Assembly (NCBI GenBank): GCA_963932465.1
Contig: OZ010794.1
Coordinates: forward strand, 446,912,502 to 446,976,501
Source of the DNA: Maratus speciosus
Lineage: Eukaryota > Arthropoda > Arachnida > Araneae > Salticidae
Length of the DNA stretch: 64,000 nt
Direction of reading: 5' to 3'
Position numbers and translations under genes: made by a program. How positions within the stretch are numbered: position 1 is the first letter of the stretch; each line of letters starts with the position of its first letter. The notes beneath the pieces were generated by a model that was given only the letters and a program-made list of their open reading frames with translations, did not search any database and was not told where the DNA came from. Shown piece after piece: positions 1 through 12,800 of this stretch.

Positions 1-226
1 CCTGACTAACTTTATCAGACTTCCCTGATTTCCACTATTAACAACACACATACGGTATTTTTTCATGTATGCCGATTCCTCGTATAACCACTTATCCAGC
101 TTGCTAATATCTCATTTGGGAGAAAAAACATAAAAATTGCCTGATATTAATTAAGTATTGGTTGACAGTTTTATAAACCCGCTCAAAATTTAGTCCAACA
201 ACTTCATATAGTAGCCAATGGATATA

Positions 227-425
227 GGGTGATCAGAAAAATTTCCTCATTTTCTGAAAAATATTCAATTCTAAGACTTATCTACATCTGATGGGATAGC
301 TAATTGGATGAAGCTAGCCACCTGGTCAGGTTACGCTAATGTATCATTTAAAATTTTTAAAAATGGGTAAATTGCATTCAATATTATAAGCACTACCTAC
401 AGAAAATGAGGACATCTGATCACCT
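227..425. mobile_element. MITE with TA target duplication
   Basis: Inverted termini GGGTGATCAG and CTGATCACCT flank about 200 bp, and a second matching block (CCTCATTTTCTG / CAGAAAATGAGG) lies just inside. TA flanks both ends (225-226, 426-427). Non-coding; Tc1/mariner-class by TSD only. Confidence 0.65.
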
Positions 426-539
426 TAATTTGCGTTAATCAAAAACTCATACCATGCGCATCTTTTAAAAAATATTGAGAAAGACTAATCAGCATGTGAA
501 AAAATATGGTACATAAAATAGATGAATCAGTCTCATTGA

Positions 540-695
540 CAAGCTGAAAATGCAAATATTTTTGCATATAGACAAATTTCCCTGATTTTCTAGTATTTTT
601 ACAAAGTTCCCTGACATTTCCCTGATTTTTCCAGATTGAAAAACCTCCCTGATTTTTCCATGATTCCCTGATTTCCAGATTCTGTAGACACCCTG
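540..695 (-). mobile_element. Terminal fragment of a CAGGGTGTCTAC element
   Basis: Minus-strand reading begins CAGGGTGTCTACAGAATCTG and runs into repeated AATCAGGGA blocks. The other end was not identified; similar blocks at 1-30 may belong to it. Non-coding. Confidence 0.45.
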
Positions 696-732
696 TAATA
701 AAGTTATGCTTATCCTAATAGTCACCTTTTAC

Positions 733-874
733 AATTTCCCTGACGGATGGAACTTGGGAGTTATATACATGGAACTTCATAAGTCTACGCCAAGCATCTT
801 CTTTGGACTTGAATGGAGTATTTACATCTGGACAAATGGCTCCATTTTGGTCTTTAGCAAGTTGTTCATTAAAT
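733..874 (-). CDS. BICRA: BICRA exon 11, start of GLTSCR1 domain
   Basis: Acceptor TTTATGATTCAG|ATTTAA. After completing Leu it encodes FNEQLAKDQNGAICPDVNTP, FKSKEDAWRRLMKFHVYNSQ and VPSVREI. It aligns with the FLEHLHKHQGSVLHPDYKTA and YHVYQGALPSPSDYHK parts of the vertebrate GLTSCR1 domain, the most conserved part of the family. The donor is ambiguous: ATT|GTAAAA (left end 733, phase 0) or AAAAG|GTGACT (left end 726). An in-frame TAG soon after shows the exon must end here. The next exon is outside the window. Confidence 0.85.
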
Positions 875-3800
875 CTGAATCATAAAACAGATAGTGTTAA
901 AAACATAATACTATATACATTCAAAAGAATGGAAAAATTACATATTTATATCATGTTTTGAGATTATGGAAATTATAACTTTAACCACTTCTACGTTTGC
1001 CTAAGTTAAGTCGAGGGTAAAAGCATTGCTCTCCTATACCTGCTGCCGGTGAAGTGGTTAAAGTACTTTTAGTATTCAAAACTTCAAACACTTACAGGTC
1101 TTTTAACATTTAGAGCAATATTTAGAATTTACTTAACTTATTTTAGAATTTAAATACAGCAAATAGCTTTTAGGTATTTTCTAGTAAACAATGAAGATTT
1201 TATAACAAATGTTTCACAATTAAATATTTTATGTTTTTAATCTAAGCACTAATGTAGTTTAAGTAACTGTAATAATAAGAAAATGCATTAGTGATTAGAT
1301 CTAATATATCAATCTAAATGCCTGACATCAATTCACCTAGCAATGTCTAATACATTCCCAATAAATAAAGAAAAAGACTGATATTTTCAATTGTTTTAAA
1401 TTACCCAAGACTAATAAATACAATTAAATAAAATAGCAAATGTTACAACACTTAAATGTTTGTATTTAACAAACTTACAATCTGGAAAATTCTAAAATAC
1501 TAGAAAGGCAGACCGTCAAAAATGACGGAAAATTAGATATACAGATATATACAACTCATGTGCAAGAATATGAGTTTTTCTCGCTTGTTCCACAGTGATA
1601 GATGAAAATAACACATTTTAAGAATGAAACACATTTATGAAAAACTGTGTACAGTAGAAGACCACTAATCTGCATAGTTCAGTTCCAAGTGTTTTGCGGA
1701 TTTGAGGCTTTTTGCGGTCATGTCTACTTAGTCTTTCTTTACACATTTTTTAAATTCATATATTGGACAATTTAGATTGTTAATTCTTAAAAATAAATTA
1801 CACACTTGAAGTAAGGTAAAAACTATAACTATCGTATACGGTTTAATGAAATGATATTATATGGTATGTGTGTGCTTCACGATCTTTGTCACGACATTGG
1901 CGAAATTGGCTGCAACTTGTCATAATCATAATTGTGTGGGCTGCTATAACAAAGAAGTAACCAGTTTTTAATAAAATGTCTGATATAAAGTATTTTTCAA
2001 AAACTTGTGTAAAATTGCCAGCTGTTCTGACGTTATATCAGTCCTAGGTATAATATTTGTAATACTGAAGAGTTTCCATGTATATATGGAATTTAGAAAT
2101 GCTTCTCCAAAAGAAAGGTCCTGAAAAGACACTGTAATTCCGCTAACTTCAAAGTTTAATCTGGCCCTGATGTTGTCTACTGAAATCTAATAAATACAGT
2201 TATTTTGAATATTACAACAGAATTAAACAGACTTAAACCCGCTGTTAGTTCAATGTTATTTTTTAGTATTAAGAAAGAAAATTAATTAAAATTTTCAAAT
2301 CATGTATTTATAATTTTTTTCATTATTTAATAACTAAATAATGAAAAAATCTGCCTTTGTTCTGAGCTCATAAATATGACAACAAAGTAATGTAACTAAG
2401 AGACATTGCAAAATAAAATCTTTGTGAATTCAAAATATAAACAAACGATACCACCACCATTTTACCTACTATGACGTCATAAGAATATTGTCCATTGATT
2501 GTTGGAGAACTTACTTTGTGAATGATTACCTCAATGGTTTAATATTTTTTATGGTTCACGATGAATGAATCACTTGTGTTTAAGTTTATGGAATGAGATA
2601 TTAAGCTGTCAACCTAATTTCAACTGAAGTGATCGTAGGATATATGTACTTTTTAATCGAAATTAAAATCAATGCTCTGATCTTGAAATAAAATGTTTTT
2701 GTTTATATGATTGGTTATTTTGATTAATTATTTATTTAGGTACTTTTCCATTATAGCTATAGCACATTTTTTTAAAAAGCTTGGCGCAATTCGGGCTTCA
2801 GAAAGTGAGATATGTTGCCAAAATATATAAACAGCTATGAAAACAAACCTGATGAATTTTTATTTTTGTTTATGCATGTATTTATTATTATTAATTATTT
2901 ATTTAAGTACTTTTCCACTATAGGACACTGCATTTTTAAAAAAAGATTGGCACAATTCAGGCATCAGAAAGTGAGATATATTGCCAAAATATATAAACAG
3001 CTATGAAAACAAATCTAATGAACTTTTATTTTTGTTTATATATGTATTTATATACATAAAACAGTCATTTCTAAATATATATAATTTTTTTATATACAAA
3101 TTATGGCACAAATATCATATATGCACTGGGGTACCTAACTGGCGCCAAAATGGTGTTATTTTGCCCGATATGGTAACTCGGCTATTGTTTTTTATTTATT
3201 AATAAAGGTACTTGTTAGTTATCCCATCGACCAATTTCGCCAAATTACATAAATCGCCAAACCACTCGCCAAATTATACAAATTGATATAATTTTTATTT
3301 TAAATAACGAAAGAACAAATAAATTAGTATAGCATTAATAAAAATACAAATAAAACATCGAAATAAAAATCACTTGATGATGTAAACACGTGTTGTCAAG
3401 TGAATGTGACATTTACGATCAACCATTATTGGCATTTAATCTTACAATTTGGCGACAGTAATTTGGTCGACAGGATAACTAACAAGTACCTTAATAAATT
3501 GTTTATTTACTTTTATTTTCTTTTTTTTTAATTATATAAACTGTTTTGTTCTATAGTTATTAATTAAACTTTTATTTATTTATTGTTATTTCCTTTTCAA
3601 AATAATAGCAAATAACTTTTAAATGTACATGTAACTGGTATTCGAAAGAGAGATTTTTGCCAAATTGGAATCATAAAAAATCATGCCAAACCCAATGCGT
3701 ATATCAGATCGGTGCAAAAATTACTTCTGTTTCTTTATTATTAAATAAATTGCATATACATGGAAAAAATTACTTGTGAGTATGAAACAGTAAATTAGGT

Positions 3801-6800
3801 TGTCAGAAAATACGTTGCCAAGCTTCTTTCTTGCCAAGAAACTTTTCTCCGAAGTACTGTACATAAGCAATGATTGATGGAAATGCATTTTTAATTATAA
3901 TATGTGCTTTTATGTTTCACTATATTTATGCATACTATACTGTGTGTATAAATGCTATAGTTCATATACAGGGCTAAACAAAAGAATTCGTAAGGGTTAC
4001 TGAGTATGAGAGTAAATTTGCTTAACCCCTTAGGGACGAGTGTCTTTTACAGAATTTTTAATCTTTAATCACCGGTTTTTTAAAACAGAAATTTTGCCTA
4101 ATTGAATCGGGAAAATGCTCGGATGAAATAAGGCAAAATTTGCAACAAAAATTTACTGGTGAGAATGATCCCCGATTCTGAGCACCTTACGCAGCACGAA
4201 TACTGGTCGCTCGTCCCCAAGGGTTAGGTGTTTTTTTTTAAAAGGAGTTTTGCATTTTTTTGCTGAACTGCATTTAGTTTACTAAGAAATATTTGTAGAA
4301 TATAGATAAAATGATATACAGGGTCGCGCAAAGAATTGGGATACATAATCGTCTATGGATGATAATATCGGGAAATGTGACTTTAGTAGTTTTAAGAGTG
4401 TTTTAGTTCAAAATTAAATTTTAGCTAAATAGTTGCGTGTAATAACGGTACTATTGGCTATGGACGGTAACGGCTGAAATCAATTTTTTTAATTTTGTAT
4501 GCGTTTTCTAAAATGTTTACTCACACTCAGTTATCTTATTTGCCTTATTTCCCTAAATAATGAAGTTTTGTTAAAGCATTCAGGAAGTGTTGGAAAGTGC
4601 TTCATAATCTATGCTTAACACATGATTTTTCTTTCTTGTTTAGTCATACTAATTTATGGAAACGTTAATATTTGTTTAAACTCCCCCCCCCTCCCCCCCC
4701 TGCATATAGTACAAACTATAGCGCAGATAGTGCAAAATAATAGACAATTTGGTACTTTTCACTATAGGGGCGTTGGTGTTTTTTTAGAAAGCTTGGTGTA
4801 ATTCGGGCATCAGAAAGTAAGATTTGTTGTCAAATGATATAAACAGCTATGAAAACAAACTTGATTAGCTTTTTTGTTTGTTTATAAATGCATTTTACAT
4901 GTATATTATTGATGTTTTTTATGTACAATTACTTCTGTTTCTGTATAAAATTAGGTAAATGGTTTTTTATGTTAAGTAAATCGTATAAATAATAATAATA
5001 AAAAAAAGCGTGTGTATATAAAATGAAACAGTGGATAGGTTCCCAGAAAATATGTTGCCAAATTTCCTTCGACAAGGCACCTATACTGGAAAAGTAGCTA
5101 AAGCACATTAAAATCACGCAGTTAGGAGCTCAGACAGTACAGCGTCGTCTATTGGCGGTTATTTTATTAGTAGCATTGGGATGAAGATGTAGAGACGTAC
5201 ATTTTTGTATATTACGCTTTAAATTCTCACCCATAAATTTTGAAAAAATCTTAAAGAGAGGAGTTTTAAATAAAATTGCGGTGACCTTCTTTATGAAAGA
5301 TTAATGGTTTTAAATGGGAATGTCGCCAAATTAGCCAGCTATCGCCAAGCTGACTTCATATACAATTTATTTTTGTTGCCAAATTTGGCGATAATTTGCC
5401 AAATTGGCCAACATTTGGCGCTACTGTGGTAACCCTGCAACCGCTTTCAATGAGGCGGTCCTACAGGAATTGTGAGGGACACACTGAAAGTTGGATTTTA
5501 TATAAATAGATTAACAGATTGCATCACCGCTAATTAGTCCAGGCAATAGAGACCGTATAGGGGCTCTACCCAGCAAAATTCATGGTAGTTCTGGAAAAAG
5601 GCTTACTATATGTTTTTTGGGTCGCTGAATCCGAATTTTTAACTTCCCCCGAACCCCCCTCCCCCACCCAATAGTTGCAACTTAAATTTCTTATTGTTTT
5701 AGGGAAAAAGCATTACAAAATTCAGAAACTAGACAAAATTTGCAACAAATAGGATATATGACATTATGACGTAGGATGAACGGGGAGGGGGAGGGCTGCC
5801 TCTGAACATGCACTGTGGCGCTACATGCACTAAGTTATGAAGTCCAGGCAACAGGGGATTTTACCTGGAAAAATTAATACTAGTTCTGGATTTCGACTCA
5901 CTTTATGTTTTTTGGGTTGCTGAATCCTAATTTGTAACTTCCCACCAAAATTTTACCCGGCAACCCCCCAAAAATTGATTTTTTGAAAAAATTTGGTTTT
6001 TGAGAAAAGCGCGCGGGGAATGTTCCGAGGCAGCCCCCTCTCTCCCCGTTTATCCTACGTCATAATGTCATATATCCTATTTGTTGCAAATTTTGTCTAA
6101 TTTCTGAATTTCGTAATGCTTTTCCCCTAAAACAATAAGAAATTTAAGTTAATAACAACTATTTTGGGGGGAAGTTAAAAATTCAGATTCAGCGACCCAA
6201 AAAACTTGAAGTAAACCTTATAAGGAAAGTTCGGAGGGGAGATGGGAGGGTGTGAGTGGTTAAGTGGAATTACGCAACTTGGTCCACGCAGCACCGCGTG
6301 CATGTTCCAAGGCAGATCCCTCCTCCCTCTTCATCCTAAGTCATAATGTTATGTATCCAATTTGTTGCAAATTTTGTCTACTTTCTGAATGTCTAGATAC
6401 TTTTCCCCTAAAACAATAAAAAAATTGAATTTTTTAATAAAAACCTTTTTTGGGAGGCTTTTTACCAAAATTTGGGGTGGTTGCCGGGAGAAATTTTGGT
6501 GGGAAGTTACAAATTTGGATTCAGCGACCCAAAAAACATAAAGTAAGCCGATTTCCAGAACTACCATTAATTTTGCTAGGTAAAATTCCCTATTGCCTGG
6601 ACTAAATAGACTATAAATATTTACAGGATAGCAATAATGAAACATAAGATATAATGACCCGCTGACTCATTTTTTAAAAAAGCATAATGATGTCACATCA
6701 CATAATAGCTAATGTGATAATTCAGTATAAAGCAAACACAAACTTGCAACTCTAAATAAGAGAAAATATATTTGTAGGAAAATTATTTTCTAGATAAATG

Positions 6801-9800
6801 CAGAAAATATGAAAAATACTTACAGAACAGTCTTAGGCACTGTATTAATAATTTTTTTAACAGGTGGAGCAGCCTGAAAATTTAAATAAAAAACTATATA
6901 ACAGCTACAGCATATGTCAATAACATCTAATATTCAACTTTTGTAATGCAGTACACAAATTAAAAAAGAAAGGTGAATGTATGTCATGTAATTAAATCTA
7001 TGTTTTAAAAAACAATAATAATGATGTAAATTAACTAGTAAGAACAAAATTACCTTCAACTGAACTATATTAGGACATGGCTGGATATGATTGACTGGTG
7101 GTTGCTGGGGTTTTGGTAACCTAACTATCACCTGTTGCTGAGGTTGCTGCAAAACATTTACATATTTATATAAATACATACAACCACAAAAACATTGATA
7201 AACATACACAGTTAAACTCAATTAAACCAAGATCTATGACTCTATGAAATTCATTGCATTAGACATTAATTGTAATCATGAAAAGAATAATATTTATTTA
7301 AAGCATACATTGAAGTTTTGTCAATTCATAAAAATGATAAATTACTTAGTTTGACATCAATAATGCAGAATTATCATTACTAAGAAGGATTAGTATTCTA
7401 TCAGAAAGAAGTCTTTCTTTCCTTAGTATCGATTATCCTTAAAAATCAAACACTGAAAAAGGGACTATACAAGAAATACAAAAATACTACAAATGAACTA
7501 CTGATTCATAATGACTATAACATAATCTATACAAAATCTAGAGCTTTTGTAATCCCAATTTAAAAAAAAAAAAAAATATTTTTGTACTTTCCCAACTGAG
7601 TGAAAAAAAAATGTCCAAAATGCAAGTTAACACAGAACTTTGGCTCAAATTGGCAATACTCGAACCATTGAACTACCTGGGTGACAACTCAGCAGACATC
7701 ATTCATCCAGAAAATTTTCTGGCAATAACATCTGGTCTGCCATCTAAGACGGCTCAACAGAATAAACTTAAGGTAAAGAAATTCCAATAAACAATGGATC
7801 TGTAATTACACTTTATTATTTTAGCCCAATCATACTGATTGGCAAAAAAAAAACATACAGGTTGTAATTTTTCCAACCGAGTGAAAAAGTATCAAGGCTG
7901 GGGATGGAGAGTCGAATACAGAACCTCTGGCTTAAATTGCCGTTTTCTTTAAATAAAAATCAAAGGACTTTCAAGGATCAAAATGGAAAAACAACGAGGT
8001 GCTATAAATGAATAAACTAATGAATTTATAATACATATTTTTGAACAAAGGGTTTCAATTTTGTAAATACAACTTTTAAATATTCAAGTAGTGGGAGGAG
8101 GGGAAATTTTGAAGTTGCAACAAAAATTCAAAAGACTGATTATTTATTTATAGTTACTTCAAAATAACAAATATGTAAGAAAGAAAATAAAGGAATTTTA
8201 CTTGTGCTGGAAGAAGAAAAAGAAGGGGGGTGGGATACAAATTTCAGAATGATGAATTAAAATGATTATTTAACTATTGTTACTACAAAGTAACAAACAG
8301 AGCAGAAAAAAAAAAAAAAAAGTTCTAAATATTTGAAACTGTGATATGGGTAGGGGGGAAATGAGAAAATGGAGGGTGATTCAGGTGAGAGAAAAATAAA
8401 GGATGAGACATGGAAGATTCTCAATTCTCACTCACAATATAGTCTTTATTGGTTTAACTTATAAACAATGCAGTAGCACAAGGGAGAAGTGGAAATGGCA
8501 ATTTTGCTAAAGTGTGTGCTATACAGTAGCACTATAGCAAACAATGAAACACTGACGCATTAAAAATCAGTGTTAAATTCAGACATTTTTCTCCTGGGGA
8601 AGGAATAATTTTCAACAGCTCTGGGAGGAGGTGGGGTGGCATTATGGAATTCCAGGTAGGTAATTTGCACTTCTAGACCATTAATAAGTATAAAATCCTA
8701 AATCGTCTGCGTAGAGTGGGCATTTTGTAGCTCAAGGGGAGAATTCAACACCTGAACATTACAGATTTAAAAAGAATTAGTAGTGAATTTTAGATATAAT
8801 TTTAAAAGTAATAGGAAGCCATTAGAATTTCAGGAATTGTGTAAATTTGAAAAATGTGAAACTATTTAGGAACCCTGCATGAACAGAGAACAACAAAATT
8901 GAAAACAAAGAGGAACATTTTTAAATTACCCTCTCCCTCTCCCATAGTTAGAAACTATTCCATTTTTTTCCTAAGGGAAATGGAAATTTTGAGTGGGTAT
9001 TTGAATTAGGGATGCACTGAATATTCGGTATTTGGCCATGTTACAGAATATTCGGCTTGGCCGAATATCAAACTATTCGGTATACCGAATATTCGGCTTG
9101 GCCAAATATCAAACTATTCGGCCTGCCGAATATCGAAATATTCGGCCAATTGAATACTTAAAAAAAAAACTTTTAAAACACATTTTTGAAAACCTGATAC
9201 CATTTCTATGTTTAACAGTCAACTTATAAAGATATTCAAAATAATTAGAAACAGGATCATATATTTAAATAAAAGATAATGTTTTTACATTATCTATTTG
9301 CTGTTTGTTAAGTATTATTTAAGAAAATTAACCAATCACGTGGATTTTCATAGGAATTAATTATGTACAAATGCAAGTTCCTGAATAGTGTCCAGTAAAT
9401 AATCTGTTTCTTGCTAAGATTTTAAGAACAACATTTACAATCTTTGAAAATGATCGCCCTCTCCACTCTCCAGACACCAATCTAGGATGCATTTAAAAAC
9501 TTCCTTGCTTAATCAAAGGGAGTAAAAAAGTTATTCTTGCTGAGTTGCCATCATATAAAATTTGACTAGATTGTATTATTTCACTTTTACTTTAGTCTCT
9601 TCCTGACAAACAAATAATATATGATCCTGTACAATTTTTCTTTCAATTTTGTCACAATTTCTGTTTGATTTTAAAATCTTTGTTTTAGAATTCATGAAAA
9701 TTTTATTCATTTGTTTTAATTCACAGAAGAAGCCATGAAATTTAAAATTTTATTAATTAAAAAAGTTTTATATCTATCCTCTTCTTAAATAACTCAAAGC

Positions 9801-12800
9801 AGATTTTTTTTCAGCATAAAGTTTTCTTGAAAAAAGCTTTTGATTATCAAAATGAAGGATTGTGTTTTAAATATATGTAAAATTGTTTTAAAGTTTAACA
9901 TTTTAATGCCTTTAAACTTTGAAATATAAAAGTATTCGACAAGCCGAATATTCGGTATTCGGCCCAGCAGTTACTATTCGGCTAGCCGAATATTCAGTAT
10001 TCGGTTCGCCTGTTGGCCGAATATTCGGTATTCGGCCAAAATCAGTATTCGGCGCACCCCTAATTTGAATGATATATTATTGCTACAAAGTCGCAATCTT
10101 TTCTTCTTTTCTAATGGAGTTTTAGACTTTAAGCACCATCTGATTGGAAAGGGGGGGGGGGGGTGAGGAGGAAGAATAGAAATTTCAGGACAGGGGAGAC
10201 ATTCAAATGATTATTTATTGTTACAGAAAGTAAGAAATACAGAAAAAAAAAATGTAAGGGGTTTTAAAGATTTTAAACTCTGTGTGAACTGAAAGGAAAG
10301 AAAAGACTAAGACACTTTTTTTTTTTTTTTTTTTTGGGGGGGGGGGGGGGGGTATATGAATTATTTATTTATTGTTACTACAGTGTTGTAAATAGTGCAG
10401 GAAAAGAATAAATGATTTTTAACTCTATATGCTTTGGAATGGGGGCCAGAAATTTTAAGAGGGAGGAGAATTTAGATGAGGGTCTACGATCATTACTAAG
10501 GATTTACAAATTAGAAGACATAAAAAAATAAAAATAAAAAGTTTTAAATGTTTGATTATTTATTGCTACAAAAAATGGTTAAAATTTATCATTACGACAG
10601 ATTTACAATTAGAACAGAAAAATATTTTTTTAAAGAAGTTTTAGATATTTGATTATTTATTGTTACAAAAAATAGAGCAGAAAAAGTTTTAAAGATTTTG
10701 AATTTCATGAGATGAGAGGCAAAATAGGAGAAGCAGAATTTTCTGGGTAGGGAGTGATTAGATTAGATAATTGATTTATTTTGTATTAACGTTACTAAAG
10801 ATTTATAATTAGAACTTCTTTTTTTTTTAAAGAATTTAAGAGTTTAAAACTCTTAAGACTTTTGGGAGGTGAGGGGTAAGCAGCAATTTTGAGCAGGGGG
10901 GGGGGGGGAGATTCAGATATAATGAATTATCTAACAAATATTGTTACAAAAAGATAAATTAAACAAATTAAATAATTATATTTTAAATGTGTGCGCTGTG
11001 AGAAAGAATGCGTTAATGAGGGCAAGTGAAATGTGAGAGGAAATGTGTGTTTGTTGCTGCTTTCATAGTAGAAGCATGTATTCTTTGCGCCTGACGAAGA
11101 CAAAGTTCTTTCAAATCTAGCGCTTTAAAATTTTTTTGATGGTGTTATAAGAAGATCTTTTAGTTCTTACTGTTTCACACCAGTATATATTTATACATAT
11201 ATATTAATTTAGGAAGTTCAAGCCACATTAATTTAACCGTCTGAATGCATAAAAAATTAACTGTTATTCATAAGATATTATGCAATGACATTTAAAACTT
11301 TATTGAAAAACAGCGACAATCAGTTAAAAAATAAAATAAATTAACCACAAATCAAAAAGAAGAAATAGGGTATGTTTGGTTTGAAAATTAAAAATACTAT
11401 GTTTACTTGAATCCAAGACTATTTTTTAATTAAGAAAGTGAGGATTTATTATTAAAAATCAAACAAAAAATCTGAAAGAAAGAAAAGAATTATCAAATTT
11501 ATGAAGCATAGTAAATAATCCTTATATTATTTATTTTCCATAATTATTCAAATATTACTAACTAGCTGCCTCGCCTGGTGTTGCTCAGGCCCGTAATAAT
11601 ATTTTTAATCTGACAGTTGTCTCATCTTTTTTTAGAACGTTATTAGTCGTGCTTAGCCTTTTTGCCGCCGGGTCCCCGCATACAAAAAATGCAAAATAAG
11701 AAATATTTTTCGATTAATATTCGAATATTACATTTCAATGAAGTTATAAATTAGCAGTTTAAAATTATACATTTCATTCATGAAATTTGGAATAATGAAA
11801 AAAGGAAAAGGAAAAATAATTTGACATTATGGATCATTGTGTAGACATTTCCACAAAATTTAACTTTGCTTGTAAAAATTTACTTGAACAAAAAAACAGA
11901 GATCTCTTGATACTTCACCGTGGTGGTTCAGAAACATTAAAGTCAGCTACATGGTAGTTCTCTATTCTATTTGTAAGTTGATACATGTTAGGAGAAGATA
12001 ATTCATATGGGTGGCAAAAAATCTGACCCGCAACTACTGTCATGTTAAAGAAACCTGAAATTTGTAGCGCAATTTTGAATTTTTATTTAAAATTTTTTAG
12101 ATGAAAAAAGTAAACAAGTACATCATAAACTGTAGTACTGAAAATGGAATAATAAAATTGCAAGAAAATACTACTATATAGATTTTTAAAAAGGTACTAT
12201 CCAGCAAATTGGTTTTCTAATAGAGTAAAGCCTGTTTATAAAGGAATTGTGCAATAAAAGTGGGAAAAAAAGGTTTTAGCTCTCCCCCCCCCCCCCCCCC
12301 CCACCCCCACCCCAAAAATGCAATTATGCTTTGATCAATTTAAGCAAGTTTTATTGTATCTTACTTCTAGTGACTCTTTGCACAGCCAAGTTTGTATCAT
12401 TTTATATCTTTAGAAAGGTTCTTTTGGCTGCTATCTAGCGAGGGTATTTATAAGTGAAAGTAATGTTTTTATTTATATAGATAAAAAAATCTTCTTAAAA
12501 TTAAAAAATTAAAAATTAAATCAATTGGACAATGTAAAATGTAGTTTTTATTATTATTATTCGATTAATTTATGTGTAATTTTTTTTCAAACGATTCAAC
12601 TGATATAAAATCAAGATAATTAGAAACCTTAAAATTGTAAAAATAAATAAATAAATACAAATTTATTTTAATTAAATACGTTGAACAATGAGATTTATTA
12701 AATGAAGTAATTTTTTTTTCAGTATTCGATTCACTTATGTGTAATTTTTGTTTTGTTTTCTTTTAATAATTCAATTGTTTTAACATTAACAATATTTGCT

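Larger units (their letters stand above)
1..732. other. BICRA intron 11 (partial) with two transposon remnants
   Basis: No coding exon recognised. Holds a MITE at 227-425 and a repeat fragment rich in TTCCCTGATTTTT (about 540-695) whose right end reads GTAGACACCCTG, the terminus of a CAGGGTGTCTAC-type element lying on the minus strand. Confidence 0.5.
875..6823. other. BICRA intron 10 (5.9 kb)
   Basis: Non-coding. Holds a 73-bp TTAA-flanked MITE (985-1057), a 166-bp tandem duplication (2735-3060) with a third copy near 4745-4895, a hAT-type MITE (3207-3490), a TTAA MITE (4026-4223) and an inverted-repeat complex (5533-6611). Nothing recognised in 1100-2700. Confidence 0.7.

Noticed and set aside
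1650..1735. GTACAGTAGAAGACCACTAATC, a possible pogo terminus
   Set aside because: No matching second end or TA pair located, so not listed as an element.
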